Origin: Nitrosomonadales bacterium
Lineage (GTDB): Bacteria; Pseudomonadota; Gammaproteobacteria; Burkholderiales; Nitrosomonadaceae
DNA: 5,384 bases
Direction: 5' to 3'
Assembly: GCA_004525885.1 (NCBI GenBank)
Contig: SPBV01000125.1
Location: 1-5,384 of the forward strand
Shown here piece after piece: positions 1 through 5,384 of the stretch (position 1 is the first letter of the stretch; each line of letters opens with the position of its first letter). Under the pieces are notes generated by a model. The model saw only the letters and a list, made by a program, of their open reading frames with translations, searched no databases and had not been told where the DNA came from. The translations under genes and the position numbers were made by a program.

Positions 1-24
1 TCAACATTTTTATTCTAACAGAAT

Positions 25-675
25 CTAGAGGTATTTGAGTAAATCCTTAGGGTGTTCAATAAGATACTTAGCACCCCAGGATTCTGGGGGCTCGCTATCA
101 TTACCTAAGTAACCATACTTTGCAATGATCGGCTCTATGCCTGCTGCCAGACTCGCCTCTACATCTCGTATATCATCACCTAAGTAGATACACTCGCCAG
201 GAGCAACAGATATTACATGCATTGCTGCTAAAAGAGGCTCTGGATGCGGTTTATAATTAACGGTATCGCCACCGCTAATTACGCAGGCCGCACGAGAACT
301 TAAACCAAGTTGTTGTAAAAGAGGATTCGTAAATCGCCCCGGTTTATTCGTGACGATACCCCAAAGCAAATGACGCGCTTCAAGCTGATCGAGCAATTCA
401 GCTATGCCTGGAAATAACCGAGTATCCTGACATAAACGTTCTTCGTAAAAATTTAAAAATTCATCACGCATGACTTCATACCCTGAATCGCCTGGCTTGA
501 TTTGAAATCCTAAGCCTAGCAATCCACGTGCTCCAGCTGAAGCTTCTGTACGAACAAGATCGATTGTCAGGCTTGATAAGCCCCGATCAATACGTTGTCG
601 ATTAAGAGCATGACCTAAATCAGGTGCTGTATCGGCAAGCGTACCGTCTAAATCGAAAAGAACAGCTTTAATCAT
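25..675 (-). CDS. gph: HAD-superfamily phosphatase, Gph/MupP type (phosphoglycolate or MurNAc-6-phosphate phosphatase)
   Basis: A 216-residue cytoplasmic HAD subfamily IA phosphatase. All four HAD motifs are visible: DLDGT near the N-terminus with nucleophile Asp8 and acid/base Asp10, Thr109 in VTNKP (motif II), Lys142 in YKPHPEP (motif III), and GDDIRD with Asp167, Asp168 and Asp171 (motif IV, Mg2+ binding). Residues about 15-85 form the helical cap that sets substrate choice. Such proteins are usually annotated Gph (phosphoglycolate phosphatase). However, LLWGIVTNKPGRF, the late GYL...SWGA segment and the position right after ubiG resemble Pseudomonas MupP, which removes phosphate from MurNAc-6-phosphate in peptidoglycan recycling. 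The length is near MupP (about 226) and shorter than E. coli Gph (252). The start is fixed by the MIKAVLFDLDGT opening, but no Shine-Dalgarno is visible: a T7 run and CTC precede the ATG. It is third in the mtaD-ubiG unit, 85 bases after ubiG. The HAD phosphatase call is firm; the substrate is uncertain. Confidence 0.93.
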   Translation of the reverse strand: MIKAVLFDLDGTLADTAPDLGHALNRQRIDRGLSSLTIDLVRTEASAGARGLLGLGFQIKPGDSGYEVMRDEFLNFYEERLCQDTRLFPGIAELLDQLEARHLLWGIVTNKPGRFTNPLLQQLGLSSRAACVISGGDTVNYKPHPEPLLAAMHVISVAPGECIYLGDDIRDVEASLAAGIEPIIAKYGYLGNDSEPPESWGAKYLIEHPKDLLKYL

Positions 676-760
676 GAGAAAAAAATTGCAGGATAAGAAT
701 TTGAATAAGGAAAATTAATTTGTGTGATCAGGCGTCACGATTTTTATACCCATCCGTAAA

Positions 761-1474
761 TTATGCACGGTACGCCATGATGTAGTTCACGCTCGAATCT
801 CGCACTAGTGAATAAATTTTGGTGATAGGATTATAAGTCATACCTGTCATTGCTTCCATATCAAGCCCGGCACCACGAGCCATGTGCGCAAGCTCTGATG
901 GCTTAATAAATTTTGCATAATCATGCGTACCGCGTGGCAGTAGGTTTAATACATATTCTGCACCGATTACAGCCAACAGATACGATTTTGGATTACGGTT
1001 CAATGTTGAGAAGAAGGCCCAACCACCGGGTTTAGTAAGTAATGCGCAAGAGCGCACGATACTTTCCGGATCGGGTACGTGTTCTAGCATTTCCATACAG
1101 GTAACAATGTCGTAATGATCCGGCTGCTCTTTTGCAAGGTCTTCTGCAGCAATCTGACGATAGTCCACTTTGATGCCAGATTCTAACAAGTGCAATTTTG
1201 CAATCTTTAGAGGCTTCTCTCCCAGATCAATGCCCGTCACATTCGCGCCGCGTTCTGCCATACTTTCAGACAGAATACCCCCCCCACATCCAACATCGAG
1301 CACCACTTTTCCATCCAGCCCCGCTAGTTGCTCAATATAATTGAGCCGTAGCGGATTAATTTCATGTAAGGGCTTAAACTCACTGTTAGGATCCCACCAG
1401 CGATGTGCAAGCTGGTTGAATTTTTCCAATTCAAATGGGTCTACATTTATTTTATTTTCTAGATTATTATCCAT
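761..1474 (-). CDS. ubiG: Ubiquinone biosynthesis O-methyltransferase UbiG
   Basis: A class I SAM-dependent methyltransferase of 237 residues. It performs both O-methylations of ubiquinone synthesis (2-polyprenyl-6-hydroxyphenol and 3-demethylubiquinol methylation) at the inner face of the cytoplasmic membrane. Visible family marks are ANRWWD-like AHRWWD and FKPLHEINPLRL near the N-terminus, SAM motif I DVGCGGG at residues 60-66, acidic Asp83 ending strand 2, CMEMLEHVPDP around 127-136, FFSTLNRN around 154-161, the membrane-contacting stretch with GAEYVL and PRGTHD, then KFIKP and C-terminal VNYIMAY. It lines up end to end with E. coli UbiG (240 residues). An upstream in-frame ATG at 1558 would give 265 residues, but the extra 28 have no family resemblance and lie wholly inside mtaD, so I chose the ATG at 1474. 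That start overlaps the mtaD stop (ATGGATAA), suggesting translational coupling; only a weak AAGAAAA precedes it. A G8 run codes for part of motif I. Confidence 0.96.
   Translation of the reverse strand: MDNNLENKINVDPFELEKFNQLAHRWWDPNSEFKPLHEINPLRLNYIEQLAGLDGKVVLDVGCGGGILSESMAERGANVTGIDLGEKPLKIAKLHLLESGIKVDYRQIAAEDLAKEQPDHYDIVTCMEMLEHVPDPESIVRSCALLTKPGGWAFFSTLNRNPKSYLLAVIGAEYVLNLLPRGTHDYAKFIKPSELAHMARGAGLDMEAMTGMTYNPITKIYSLVRDSSVNYIMAYRA
1278..1285 (-). repeat. G8 homopolymer inside ubiG SAM motif I
   Basis: Eight consecutive C on the plus strand, read in ubiG as TGT GGG GGG GGT, encoding Cys-Gly-Gly-Gly of DVGCGGG. A one-base slip would frameshift ubiG about 60 codons in. The run is seen directly; any instability is inference. 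Confidence 0.9.
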
Positions 1475-2801
1475 TTTTCTTAATTCTAATTCTATCTCTC
1501 CAAAATGCTGCTCGATGTAATAATTCCCGCTCATCCAGGGTCGTAAATTTCCCTTCATTCAGCAGTATTTTACCATCTACCCAGACATGGCTCACGTGTT
1601 GACGCCCAGCAGAATATACAAGGTGTGAAATTGGATCATAGCAGGGCGAAAGTTCAAGGCTAGAAAAATCCACCGCAGTAATGTCTGCCATTTTGCCCTT
1701 CACCAGAGACCCTATACGTTCACCTAAGCCTAATGCTTTAGCACCATTTAGCGTTGCCATTTGTAGCGCCTGATGTGCTGGCAGCTCCTCTGCCCTACCA
1801 CTTTGCGCTTTTGCAAGCAAAGCCGCAAGTCGCATTTCCTCAAACATATCCAGGCGGTTGTTGCTGGCAGCCCCATCTGATCCTAAGCCTATGTTGATAC
1901 CTTGATTCAACAAAGCAGAAATCGGTGCAAATCCGCTCGCAAGCTTCAGATTGGCAGAAGGACAGTGTGCGATACTACAACCCTGATTTCCTGTTAGCTC
2001 AATTTCTTCTCTAGTCAAATGGATCATATGTACAGCAATAAGACTAGGCGAAAGCAGGCCAAGTTGGTGTAGGCGCGCAATGGGACGCAGCCCAAAAGTT
2101 TCCAGACTATTCGTGACTTCAACATCAGTTTCATGCAAATGAATATGTATGGGCAAGTCAAGCTGCTCGGCGTAAGTCAGAATATTGGTAAGCGTCTTAT
2201 CGGATACGGTGTAAGGTGCGTGTGGAGCGAAACAAAAAGACAATAGCGGGTGGTGACGGTACTCATCTCTCATCGCTAAGCCTTTGGCCAGGTAATCATC
2301 TGCATCACTTGCGTAAGCAGTAGGAAAATTAATTACGCTCATGCCAATTGACCCGCGCATCCCTACTGTTAAAGCTGCTTGAACGGATGCTTCTGGAAAA
2401 TAATACATATCGTTAAAGCAGGTTGTCCCCCCTTTTAGCATTTCGGCACAGGCAAGCTTGGTCCCATCTAAGACAAAATCCGCATTCACATGCTTGATTT
2501 CTGTCGGCCAAATATGATTATTCAGCCATTCTATCAAAGGCAGGTCGTCAGCTAGCCCGCGCATCAATGACATGGCTGCATGGGTATGAAGATTGATCAG
2601 TCCGGGAATGAGAGCGTGTTGGCTCAATACCATGTGTTCCCTCGGAGCAAATTGTAAACTGGCTTTATCATTTGGCAAGATTGACTGGATCACACCCTTA
2701 TCAATAGCAATGGCATGATTGTGGAGTACCATACCCGCGGGCTCCACTGGAATAATCCAACGAGCCTCTATTACTGTATCGATTTCAGTGCGTTGGGTCA
2801 T
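1467..2801 (-). CDS. mtaD: 5-methylthioadenosine / S-adenosylhomocysteine deaminase (TRZ/ATZ amidohydrolase family)
   Basis: A 444-residue cytoplasmic metal-dependent amidohydrolase of the MtaD (TRZ/ATZ) family, expected to deaminate the adenine ring of methylthioadenosine and S-adenosylhomocysteine to the inosyl products and ammonia. Residues 1-60 and about 375-444 form the composite beta-sandwich around a TIM barrel. Metal and catalytic residues are visible: His72 and His74 in LHTHAAM, His194 in APHAPYTVS, His221 and Glu224 in HLHET, His258 in AVHMIHL and Asp309 in GSDGAASNN. GLADDLPLIEWL and GGTTCFNDMYYFP are typical of the family, and length is normal. ATG at 2801 leads straight into the first sandwich strand; no clear Shine-Dalgarno precedes it. 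It is first in the unit and its stop overlaps the ubiG start by 8 bases. The family also holds chlorohydrolases and other nucleoside or base deaminases, but in Pseudomonas the ubiG-linked member is reported to be a methylthioadenosine deaminase. Family call firm; exact substrate preference inferred. Confidence 0.92.
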   Translation of the reverse strand: MTQRTEIDTVIEARWIIPVEPAGMVLHNHAIAIDKGVIQSILPNDKASLQFAPREHMVLSQHALIPGLINLHTHAAMSLMRGLADDLPLIEWLNNHIWPTEIKHVNADFVLDGTKLACAEMLKGGTTCFNDMYYFPEASVQAALTVGMRGSIGMSVINFPTAYASDADDYLAKGLAMRDEYRHHPLLSFCFAPHAPYTVSDKTLTNILTYAEQLDLPIHIHLHETDVEVTNSLETFGLRPIARLHQLGLLSPSLIAVHMIHLTREEIELTGNQGCSIAHCPSANLKLASGFAPISALLNQGINIGLGSDGAASNNRLDMFEEMRLAALLAKAQSGRAEELPAHQALQMATLNGAKALGLGERIGSLVKGKMADITAVDFSSLELSPCYDPISHLVYSAGRQHVSHVWVDGKILLNEGKFTTLDERELLHRAAFWRDRIRIKKNG

Positions 2802-2811
2802 TTGTTAAATG

Positions 2812-2826
2812 GATTTGATTCAAATC
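2812..2826. repeat. 15-base palindrome upstream of mtaD, possible operator or leader hairpin
   Basis: GATTTGA-T-TCAAATC is a perfect inverted repeat with 7-base arms around one central base. It ends 10 bases before the mtaD start codon, where a ribosome binding site would normally lie. It could be an operator half-site pair, or an RNA hairpin (6-base stem, 3-base loop) that limits mtaD translation. The symmetry is seen; the role is inference and chance is possible in AT-rich DNA. Confidence 0.4.
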
Positions 2827-2877
2827 TGGATTCTCCCATAGTACCTAAAGACGAACATTATCATCTTTCGGAGACAC

Positions 2878-2886
2878 ATTATTACA
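2878..2886 (-). promoter_or_regulatory. Candidate extended -10 promoter element for mtaD-ubiG-gph
   Basis: On the minus strand the sequence reads TGTAATAAT, matching TGnTATAAT at all but one position. No good -35 hexamer lies 16-18 bases upstream, so it would depend on the extended -10. A start site about 7 bases downstream would give an mtaD leader of roughly 70 bases containing the palindrome at 2812-2826. The assignment rests on consensus matching only. Confidence 0.27.
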
Positions 2887-2915
2887 TAACCAAATTCTGT
2901 ATTCTGAATAACTAT

Positions 2916-2967
2916 TTATTGATTGATTCTTACCAGACTGGGTCCCATACCTGCAGCGTATCAATAA
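2916..2967. repeat. Inverted repeat with 8-base arms, 36-base spacer
   Basis: TTATTGAT at 2916-2923 is repeated in inverted orientation as ATCAATAA at 2960-2967. The arms sit midway between the two candidate promoters. The minus-strand ATCAATCAATAAATAG around the left arm also comes close to the IHF consensus WATCAANNNNTTR, with one mismatch in each of two overlapping frames. It could be a bent-DNA or protein site shared by both promoters, or chance in AT-rich sequence. Confidence 0.2.
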
Positions 2968-2998
2968 GATTATCAGAGTGGCTTCAACGGGAGCGGCA

Positions 2999-3007
2999 TG
3001 GTAGAAT
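2999..3007 (+). promoter_or_regulatory. Candidate extended -10 promoter element for gyrA
   Basis: TGGTAGAAT matches the extended -10 consensus TGnTATAAT at all but one position. It has no convincing -35 hexamer at 16-18 bases upstream. Transcription would begin near 3013-3015, giving a gyrA leader of about 70 bases. In other bacteria gyrase genes are induced by DNA relaxation through their -10 region; whether that holds here cannot be seen. Consensus match only. Confidence 0.3.
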
Positions 3008-3082
3008 TACGGGTTATTATATGGTCGCAATTAAGCCTCTATTAACAATCTAACTTACTGTCCTTAAAAGAAAAATATAACG

Positions 3083-5384
3083 ATGGATCAATTCGCAAAA
3101 GAAACCTTATCTATTAGTCTCGAAGAAGAGATGCGTCGCTCCTACCTCGACTACGCCATGAGCGTAATTGTGGGACGGGCGCTACCAGATGCACGTGATG
3201 GTTTAAAGCCAGTACACCGACGTGCACTGCTCGCTATGCATGAACTTTCCAACGACTGGAACCGCCCTTACAAGAAATCTGCACGTATTGTTGGTGACAT
3301 CATTGGTAAGTATCACCCTCACGGTGATACTGCAGCATACGACACCATTGTTCGTATGGCTCAGAACTTTTCGTTACGTTATACCTTGGTAGATGGCCAG
3401 GGGAACTTTGGTTCAGTAGACGGTGATAATGCTGCTGCGATGCGTTATACCGAAATACGTATGTCTCGTATTGCCCATGAACTGCTAGCAGACCTGGAAA
3501 AAGAAACTGTAGACTTTGTCCCGAATTACGATGGTTCTGAAAGAGAACCAGTGGTTCTCCCAGCGAAAATCCCAAATTTACTCATCAACGGATCCTCTGG
3601 TATCGCAGTGGGTATGGCAACCAATATTCCACCACACAATCTAAATGAGGTGGTGGCAGCCTGTCTGGAATTACTTAAAAATCCTGAAACCAGCATTGAT
3701 GAATTGATTGAAATCATCCCGGCACCAGACTTCCCAACTGCGGGAATTATTTATGGTGTTGTAGGGGTCAAGGCAGGCTATCAGACTGGGCGTGGGCGTG
3801 TAGTAATGCGTGCTCGTACACATTTTGAGGACATGGAGAAAGGTAGCCGTCAGAGTATTATTGTTGATGAATTACCTTATCAAGTAAATAAAGCGAATCT
3901 ACTAATCCGTATTAGTGAATTGGTTCGTGATAAGAAAATTGAGGGAATCTCTGATCTTCGTGATGAATCAGATAAATCTGGCATGCGTATGGTGATTGAA
4001 CTCAAACGCGGTGAGATACCCGAAGTAATACTGAATAACCTGTACAAAGAAACACAATTACAGGATACCTTTGGTATGAATATGGTGGCCCTACTAGACG
4101 GGCAGCCACGCCTACTAAATCTAAAACAGATGCTAGAGGCGTTCTTGGATCATCGTCGTGAAGTGGTAACGCGACGTACCGCATTCGAACTGAAAAAGGC
4201 ACGCGAGCGAGGCCACCTGCTAGAGGGTTTGGCCGTTGCGCTATCTAATGTTGATGAAGTAATCGCTTTAATCAAGACAGCACCGACCCCAGCAGTTGCG
4301 AAGCAAGCGCTAATGACAAAACTATGGAGATCCAAGCTGGTAGAAGAAATGCTATCTAGTAGTTCTGTAAATGCCAAAGAATACCGGCCAGATGGACTGG
4401 CTCTAGAATTTGGCATATCCGAAAAAGGCTATCGCTTGTCAGACTCACAAGCCCAGGCAATTCTAGAATTACGTTTGCAACGACTAACTGGATTAGAACA
4501 AGACAAAGTTGTGAGTGAATACAAAGACGTAATGAACAATATTACTGACCTCCTTGATATTCTTGCAAAAGCAGAACGAATCACGAGCATCATTATTGAA
4601 GAGCTGGAAGCTGTCAGGAAACAGTTTGGGGATAAACGCCGCAGCGAGATCGTAGTTAGTACCCAAGATTTAAGTATGGAAGACCTCATTGCGCCAGAAG
4701 ACGTAGTCGTAACGCTATCACATACTGGCTACGTTAAATCGCAGCCACTAGAAGATTACCACGCCCAGAAGCGTGGTGGACGTGGTAAGCAAGCAACGAA
4801 GACCAAAGAAGATGATGTGATTGACAATCTGTTTATCGTAAATACTCACGATTATATCCTTTGCTTTTCGAGCCTTGGGCGAGCCTACTGGAGTAAGGTG
4901 TATTCGGTACCACAGGGTGGACGTAGTTCACGTGGCAAACCGATTGTTAACCTACTACAATTGGGAGAGGGAGAAAAAATTAACGCCATCCTCCCGGTAA
5001 AAGAGTTTGATGAGAGTCGTTTTATTTTCATGGCTACTTCTCTGGGCACAGTGAAGAAAATAGCGCTATCTAAATTTTCACGACCACGTGTTGGTGGCAT
5101 TATCGCGTTAGGTTTAGATGAAGGAGATTACTTGATCGGTGTAGCGCTCACAGAAGGCAAGCATGACGTGATGTTATTCTCTGATGGTGGCAAAGCAATG
5201 CGTTTTGATGAAAATGATGTACGCCCAATGGGTCGTGGAGCGAGGGGTGTCCGTGGAATGAAGTTAGGTAAAGGACAAACAGTAATTTCCCTACTAGTTG
5301 CCGAGAATGAAGAATTGGCAGTATTGACAGCAACCGAAAATGGCTATGGTAAACGCACTCCGATAAGCGAATATGCGCGCCACA
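3083..5384 (+). CDS. gyrA: DNA gyrase subunit A (GyrA), 3' end beyond the window
   Basis: The DNA-cleaving and religating subunit of gyrase; with GyrB it forms the A2B2 enzyme that introduces negative supercoils using ATP. 767 complete codons are present in one uninterrupted frame from ATG 3083 to the edge; by comparison with E. coli GyrA (875 residues) about 100 C-terminal residues are missing. Visible are YLDYAMSVIVGRALPDARDG at 21-40, the winged-helix and quinolone region KYHPHGDTAAYD at 76-87, catalytic Arg121-Tyr122 in AMRYTE, and Ile174 in NGSSGIAVGMATNIPPHN. Further on are the tower and coiled-coil segments, QAQAILELRLQRLTGLE at 456-472, and the GyrA box QKRGGRG at 562-568, which marks the DNA-wrapping beta-pinwheel and distinguishes gyrase from topoisomerase IV ParC. 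Numbering matches E. coli exactly up to Tyr122. Position 83 is Thr, 85 Ala and 87 Asp. The start is supported by the MDQFAKETLSISLEEEMRRSYLDYAM opening shape; the upstream AAAAGAAAA is a poor Shine-Dalgarno. It is divergent from mtaD. Confidence 0.98.
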   Translation, partial: MDQFAKETLSISLEEEMRRSYLDYAMSVIVGRALPDARDGLKPVHRRALLAMHELSNDWNRPYKKSARIVGDIIGKYHPHGDTAAYDTIVRMAQNFSLRYTLVDGQGNFGSVDGDNAAAMRYTEIRMSRIAHELLADLEKETVDFVPNYDGSEREPVVLPAKIPNLLINGSSGIAVGMATNIPPHNLNEVVAACLELLKNPETSIDELIEIIPAPDFPTAGIIYGVVGVKAGYQTGRGRVVMRARTHFEDMEKGSRQSIIVDELPYQVNKANLLIRISELVRDKKIEGISDLRDESDKSGMRMVIELKRGEIPEVILNNLYKETQLQDTFGMNMVALLDGQPRLLNLKQMLEAFLDHRREVVTRRTAFELKKARERGHLLEGLAVALSNVDEVIALIKTAPTPAVAKQALMTKLWRSKLVEEMLSSSSVNAKEYRPDGLALEFGISEKGYRLSDSQAQAILELRLQRLTGLEQDKVVSEYKDVMNNITDLLDILAKAERITSIIIEELEAVRKQFGDKRRSEIVVSTQDLSMEDLIAPEDVVVTLSHTGYVKSQPLEDYHAQKRGGRGKQATKTKEDDVIDNLFIVNTHDYILCFSSLGRAYWSKVYSVPQGGRSSRGKPIVNLLQLGEGEKINAILPVKEFDESRFIFMATSLGTVKKIALSKFSRPRVGGIIALGLDEGDYLIGVALTEGKHDVMLFSDGGKAMRFDENDVRPMGRGARGVRGMKLGKGQTVISLLVAENEELAVLTATENGYGKRTPISEYARH

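Larger units (their letters stand above)
2802..3082. other. Divergent intergenic region between mtaD and gyrA
   Basis: These 281 AT-rich bases separate the divergently transcribed mtaD and gyrA starts, so promoters for both units are expected here. I find a candidate extended -10 for each direction, a 15-base palindrome near mtaD and a looser inverted repeat in the middle. A 112-codon plus-strand frame crosses it but begins inside mtaD antisense and has no recognisable protein features, so I do not call it a gene. I see no tRNA, small RNA or insertion sequence signature. The gyrA leader shows only AAAAGAAAA upstream of the ATG rather than a clear GGAG. Confidence 0.7.

Noticed and set aside
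12..24. Small inverted repeat ATTCT-AAC-AGAAT just after the gph stop, as a terminator
   Set aside because: The stem is five mostly A/U pairs and is followed by A rather than U in the gph transcript. The window ends too soon to judge further.
741..749. TATAAAAAT on the minus strand upstream of gph as an internal promoter
   Set aside because: It resembles a -10 box, but no -35 or extended TG element accompanies it, and A/T runs are common here.
1475..1558. 28-residue N-terminal extension of UbiG from ATG 1558
   Set aside because: UbiG proteins are about 232-240 residues, the extension has no family resemblance and it lies entirely within the mtaD coding sequence.
2809..2841. Plus-strand 10-codon mini-frame MDLIQIWILP as a leader peptide
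   Set aside because: It lacks a ribosome binding site, lies far from gyrA and upstream of its candidate promoter, and overlaps the palindrome by chance.
2715..3053. Plus-strand 112-codon open frame crossing the mtaD start and the intergenic region
   Set aside because: It begins inside mtaD in antisense, has no visible ribosome binding site, domain or membrane segment, and its composition looks like translated AT-rich intergenic DNA. Conservation in relatives would be needed to revive it.
3300..5333. Several minus-strand open frames of 61-91 codons
   Set aside because: All lie antisense within gyrA, whose frame is intact and strongly family-like; they have no start signals or recognisable features and are shadows.
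1..5384. Possible mobile element, CRISPR array, defence system or other new system
   Set aside because: No repeat arrays, transposase or integrase motifs, tRNA-associated ends or unfamiliar gene clusters are visible. All coding DNA belongs to four well-known housekeeping families.

Overview
The window looks like an ordinary chromosomal segment of a ubiquinone-making proteobacterium, probably a betaproteobacterium or a close gammaproteobacterial relative. It has moderate to slightly AT-rich composition by eye. Three points support this: a UbiG-type ubiquinone methyltransferase, a GyrA whose wording (HELSNDWNRPYKKSARIVGD, FGSVDGDNAAAMRYTE) is what I remember from betaproteobacterial gyrases, and an mtaD-ubiG-phosphatase cluster next to gyrA like the one I recall from Pseudomonas. 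The genus cannot be fixed from this sequence alone.

Layout. On the minus strand, in transcription order, are mtaD (2801-1467, an amidohydrolase acting on 5'-methylthioadenosine / S-adenosylhomocysteine), ubiG (1474-761) and a HAD phosphatase of the Gph/MupP type (675-25). mtaD and ubiG overlap by 8 bases; the phosphatase follows after an 85-base gap. Divergently, on the plus strand, gyrA starts at 3083 and runs off the right edge after 767 complete codons. Between the two units is a 281-base regulatory region (2802-3082) with one candidate extended -10 element for each direction and two inverted repeats. I see no RNA gene, mobile element or CRISPR array.

How the genes may work together. UbiG uses S-adenosylmethionine in both O-methylation steps of ubiquinone synthesis and releases S-adenosylhomocysteine. 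MtaD-family deaminases can remove S-adenosylhomocysteine and methylthioadenosine, so the overlapping pair makes metabolic sense. The phosphatase resembles MupP (MurNAc-6-phosphate phosphatase of peptidoglycan recycling) as much as classical phosphoglycolate phosphatase. GyrA is the DNA-cleaving gyrase subunit and is probably unrelated functionally to the divergent operon.

I looked for an undescribed system and did not find one. The points worth a second look are modest: phosphatase identity, a G8 tract inside the UbiG SAM-binding motif, a near-perfect palindrome just upstream of mtaD, weak ribosome binding sites on all four genes, and an unusual Ala85 in the GyrA quinolone region.
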